Positions 12,243-14,386 of a stretch of DNA of 14,386 bases are shown here, piece after piece. Position 1 is the first letter of the stretch; every line of letters begins with the position of its first letter. Both the position numbers and the translations under genes were made by a program. The notes under the pieces were generated by a model. It made no database searches. It saw only the letters and a program-made list of their open reading frames with translations, and was not told where the DNA came from. This DNA is from Sva-07 sp035529175 (GTDB lineage: Bacteria > Actinomycetota > Acidimicrobiia > Acidimicrobiales > Ilumatobacteraceae): NCBI GenBank assembly GCA_035529175.1, contig DATKXG010000076.1, positions 1-14,386 on the forward strand, given 5' to 3'.

Positions 12243-13682
12243 TCAGTGCTTGATCATGACGTGCTTGACCTCGGTGTACGCCTCGACGGCATACATCGAC
12301 ATGTCCTTGCCGTAGCCGGACTGCTTGAAGCCGCCGTGGGGCATCTCGGAGATGATCGGGATGTGGTCGTTCACCCACACCGCACCGAACTGCAGCGCCT
12401 TGCTCATCCGCATCGCCCGGCCGACGTCGCTCGTCCACACGCTCGCCGCGAGGCCGTAGTCGACGTCGTTGGCCATCGCCAACGCGGCGTCCTCGTCGGC
12501 GGCTGACTGCACTGTCACGACCGGACCGAACACCTCACGCTGCACGATCTCGGACGACTGGCCGGGGCCGACCACGACGGTCGGCTCGTAGAAGAAGCCA
12601 GGACCCGAACGCTCCGATCCACCGACGGTGACCTCGGCGCCCGACTCGACTGCCCGATCGACGTAGCCGGCGACCCGGCTGCGATGGACGTCGGAGATCA
12701 CCGGACCCATCTCGGTGTCGGCCGACATCGGGTCGCCGACGTTGACGCTGCCGACAGCGTCGGTGAGTTGGTTGACGAAGTCGTCGTGGACCCTCGACCC
12801 AGCGATCACACGGCACGGCGCAGTGCAGTCCTGGCCGGAGTTGTAGAACGCCATGCCCTTGAGCATCTCGACGGCGGCGTCGATGTCGGCATCGTCGAAG
12901 ATGATCACCGGCGCCTTGCCACCCAGTTCGAGGTGGACCCGCTTGAGCGTGTCCGCCGACGAACGTGCAACGGCCTTGCCGGCACCGACGCTGCCCGTGA
13001 TCGAGATCATCGCGATGTCGGGATGCTCGCTCAGCGCCGCACCCGCGACATGTCCCTGACCGCACACGACGTTGAACACGCCGGGCGGCAGCACGTCGGC
13101 GGTGAGTTCGGCGAGACGCAGCACCGAGTACGGCGTGAGCTCGGAAGGCTTGAGGACCACGGTGTTTCCGGCGGCGAGCGCCGGGCCGAGCTTCCACGTG
13201 GCCATGTTGAGCGGATAGTTCCACGGGGTGATGGAGGCGACCACCCCGAGCGGGTCGCGGCGCACCATCGAGGTGTAGCCGGCCATGTACTCGCCCGCCG
13301 CCTTGCCCTCGAGGAACCGGCAGGCCGAGGCGAAGAAGCGCCAGTTGTCCTTGGTGAGGTCCATCTCGAACTCGACGATGCCGACGGGCTTGCCGACGTT
13401 CTCGCACTCGATGTTCGACAGTTCGTCGATGTTGTCGTCGATGATGTCGGCAACACGATGCAGCGTCTCGCTGCGTTCACGAGGGGTCAGCGCCGCCCAT
13501 GCCGGGAAGGCCGCCGACGCCGCGGCGACCGCTGCGTCGACGTCGGCGGCGCCCGAGGCGGGCACGTTGCCGATCACCTCACCGGTCGCCGGGTTCACCA
13601 CCGCGTCGGTGGCGCCGTCGGCGGCGGGGCGCCAGTCGCCGCCGATGAAGTTGGAATGGAGTGAGGACAGCGTCGTTGCCAT
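12243..13682 (-). CDS. Aldehyde dehydrogenase, gamma-aminobutyraldehyde type
   Basis: The 479-residue NAD(P)-dependent aldehyde dehydrogenase is complete: TPWNYPLNM (152-160, catalytic Asn155), VVLKPSELTP (175-184, cofactor Lys178), ITGSVGAGK (228-236), LELGGKAP (251-258, general base Glu252) and GQDCTAPCRV (283-292, nucleophile Cys286). The GQDCTAxCR sequence resembles E. coli PatD, which oxidises 4-aminobutanal from putrescine to 4-aminobutyrate. The divergent PotA-like gene makes a polyamine substrate more likely; betaine aldehyde or another amino-aldehyde remains possible. Start ATG 13682 has CATTCT 6 nt upstream with TTGGTT 16 nt further. The open frame continues far upstream to 14165, but that part is antisense to potA and is not coding. 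Confidence 0.9.
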   Translation of the reverse strand: MATTLSSLHSNFIGGDWRPAADGATDAVVNPATGEVIGNVPASGAADVDAAVAAASAAFPAWAALTPRERSETLHRVADIIDDNIDELSNIECENVGKPVGIVEFEMDLTKDNWRFFASACRFLEGKAAGEYMAGYTSMVRRDPLGVVASITPWNYPLNMATWKLGPALAAGNTVVLKPSELTPYSVLRLAELTADVLPPGVFNVVCGQGHVAGAALSEHPDIAMISITGSVGAGKAVARSSADTLKRVHLELGGKAPVIIFDDADIDAAVEMLKGMAFYNSGQDCTAPCRVIAGSRVHDDFVNQLTDAVGSVNVGDPMSADTEMGPVISDVHRSRVAGYVDRAVESGAEVTVGGSERSGPGFFYEPTVVVGPGQSSEIVQREVFGPVVTVQSAADEDAALAMANDVDYGLAASVWTSDVGRAMRMSKALQFGAVWVNDHIPIISEMPHGGFKQSGYGKDMSMYAVEAYTEVKHVMIKH

Positions 13683-13688
13683 GTGCAC

Positions 13689-13716
13689 AGAATGCCACGT
13701 CGGCGACTCGAACCAA
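13689..13716 (-). promoter_or_regulatory. Promoter of the aldehyde dehydrogenase gene
   Basis: TTGGTT (13716-13711) and CATTCT (13694-13689) are spaced by 16 nt on the minus strand, and the ATG at 13682 follows after 6 nt. No ribosome-binding site is seen, again compatible with leaderless transcription. Confidence 0.4.
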
Positions 13717-13767
13717 GCCAGCGGCGACGGTCCGCTCTCACTGCCGGGACGTCCGGCGCACCGATCT

Positions 13768-13803
13768 TCGACGTCGACCGCCGACTTCGGTGGTCGACGT
13801 CGA
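13768..13803. repeat. 36-bp near-perfect palindrome: candidate operator in the divergent region
   Basis: TCGACGTCGACC (13768-13779) is inverted as GGTCGACGTCGA (13792-13803), and the 12-nt centre can pair further (CCG with CGG). Each arm contains TCGACGTCGA, itself a palindrome, so two identical dyads stand 26 bp apart centre to centre. The element lies about 50 bp above the -35 of the aldehyde dehydrogenase gene and about 60 bp above the potA -10. It could be bound by a dimeric regulator of both genes, or form a cruciform or RNA hairpin. Short GTCGAC strings are common in this DNA, so the function is inferred. Confidence 0.75.
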
Positions 13804-13861
13804 TTGTTGCGGGTACGTGGACCTCGCGGACGGCGTTGTATTCGCGCGCAGGTCGGAAATG

Positions 13862-13867
13862 TAGTGT
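13862..13867 (+). promoter_or_regulatory. -10 element (TAGTGT) of the potA leader
   Basis: TAGTGT, directly preceded by TG, lies 9 nt before an ATG at 13877 that opens a 16-codon ORF. TTGTAT at 13836-13841 is a possible -35, though the 20-nt spacer is long. Confidence 0.4.
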
Positions 13868-13876
13868 GGCGCCCAC

Positions 13877-13927
13877 ATGAACAACACGTGTCGTGCCGGC
13901 CGTCGGCGTGGGGAGGAGACCAGGTGA
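13877..13927 (+). CDS. 16-codon Arg-rich leader ORF overlapping potA
   Basis: It encodes MNNTCRAGRRRGEETR. Five of 16 residues are Arg, three of them consecutive. Its TGA (13925-13927) overlaps the potA start as GTGA. The potA ribosome-binding site (GGGAGGAG, 13911-13918) lies inside its Gly-Glu-Glu codons, so ribosomes translating it would cross that site. A -10 element 9 nt before its ATG suggests leaderless initiation. Whether it is translated is not known. Confidence 0.4.
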   Translation: MNNTCRAGRRRGEETR

Positions 13928-14386
13928 CCGAGATCGTCATCCAACTCGACCACGTGCGCAAGTCCTTCGGTGACTTCGTCGCGGTCGAACACGCCGACTT
14001 CGGCATCCGCCAGGGCGAGTTCTTCGCCATGCTCGGCCCATCGGGATGCGGCAAGACCACGACGCTCAAGATGATCGCCGGGTTCGAGCAGCCGACATCG
14101 GGCAAGGTGCTGCTCAACGGCGCCGACGTGAGCCGGGTCCCGCCGTACAAGCGCAACGTCAACACCGTGTTCCAGCAGTACGCGTTGTTTCCTCACATGA
14201 CCGTGGCCGACAACGTGAGGTTCGGTCCGAAGTCCAAGAAGGTGCCCAAGAGCGAGTACGAGCCCAACGTGGCGCAGATGCTCGACGTCGTTCGCCTCGG
14301 CGACTTCGCCGACCGCAAACCGGCCATGCTGTCGGGTGGCCAACAGCAGCGGGTCGCCCTCGCCCGGGCGCTCGTCAACTTCCCGA
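13924..14386 (+). CDS. potA: Polyamine-type ABC transporter ATP-binding protein, 3' end cut by the window
   Basis: The first 154 residues are present and the frame runs open off the right edge. Walker A is GPSGCGKTT (38-46), the Q-loop is TVFQQYALFPHMTVADNV (81-98), and the ABC signature is LSGGQQQRVALARAL (136-150); Walker B should follow just past the edge. The residue pattern VRKSFGDFVAVEHADFGIRQGEF and the Q-loop are typical of the PotA/spermidine-putrescine importer ATPases (CUT1-related), so it probably energises uptake of a polyamine or similar solute at the inner membrane. GTG 13924 has a strong ribosome-binding site (AGGAG, 5 nt away). A short Arg-rich ORF ends in a GTGA overlap with this start. 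The permease and binding-protein genes would be expected downstream. The divergent aldehyde dehydrogenase fits polyamine catabolism. Confidence 0.85.
   Translation, partial: MTEIVIQLDHVRKSFGDFVAVEHADFGIRQGEFFAMLGPSGCGKTTTLKMIAGFEQPTSGKVLLNGADVSRVPPYKRNVNTVFQQYALFPHMTVADNVRFGPKSKKVPKSEYEPNVAQMLDVVRLGDFADRKPAMLSGGQQQRVALARALVNFP

Noticed and set aside
13661..13864. 67-codon plus-strand frame in the aldehyde dehydrogenase/potA gap
   Set aside because: No ribosome-binding site or -10 at its start, no recognisable motif, and it crosses the palindrome and both promoters.
13683..14165. N-terminal extension of the aldehyde dehydrogenase to an ATG at 14165
   Set aside because: The extension is antisense to potA, shows no ALDH similarity, and the standard ALDH N-terminus starts at 13682 with a promoter just ahead.

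Overview
The DNA is strongly G+C rich, codons end mostly in G or C, GTG starts are common, and the density is high with short or overlapping gene ends. Together with the protein types this suggests a high-GC actinobacterium. The style (an atypical alanine racemase, a DUF418-like membrane acyltransferase, an alpha/beta hydrolase-OsmC fusion, many leaderless-looking starts) fits Acidimicrobiia such as Ilumatobacter relatives. That placement is inference, since no rRNA or other marker is present. There are no tRNAs, CRISPR arrays, insertion sequences or phage genes, so this looks like ordinary chromosomal DNA.

Layout. At the left edge, the 5' end of a DUF4395-like membrane protein (-) diverges from a two-gene unit (+): an alanine-racemase-like protein and a DUF418-type membrane acyltransferase. 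A ROK-family sugar kinase (-) runs tail-to-tail into that unit, with a 22-bp overlap. Divergent from the ROK gene is a secreted cell-wall protein (+) with a transglycosylase-like domain and a degenerate M23 domain. Next come a 2-oxoglutarate/Fe(II) oxygenase (-) and a D-cysteine desulfhydrase-like PLP enzyme (-), then uracil-DNA glycosylase and a YihY-family membrane protein (+). After a pair of hairpin repeats lie the hydrolase-OsmC fusion (-) and a CPA1 cation/proton antiporter with an RCK domain (+). A palindrome separates the antiporter from a gamma-aminobutyraldehyde-type dehydrogenase (-). This diverges from a PotA-type polyamine ABC-transporter ATPase (+) cut by the right edge. The last pair suggests polyamine (putrescine) uptake and oxidation.

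The most interesting signals are in the short spaces between genes. Nearly every unlinked gene has a TAnnnT-like -10 hexamer only 6-10 nt before its start codon, the pattern of leaderless mRNA. This supports moving one start (7164 rather than 7173). At three places the main gene seems to be reached through one or more tiny ORFs whose stop codon overlaps the next start (ATGA, GTGA or TGATG): three 5-codon ORFs before yihY, built on a 14-bp tandem repeat; a 15-codon and a 5-codon ORF before the antiporter; and a 16-codon Arg-rich ORF before potA. The aldehyde dehydrogenase/potA gap also holds a 36-bp near-perfect palindrome made of two copies of TCGACGTCGA, a good candidate operator or RNA hairpin.
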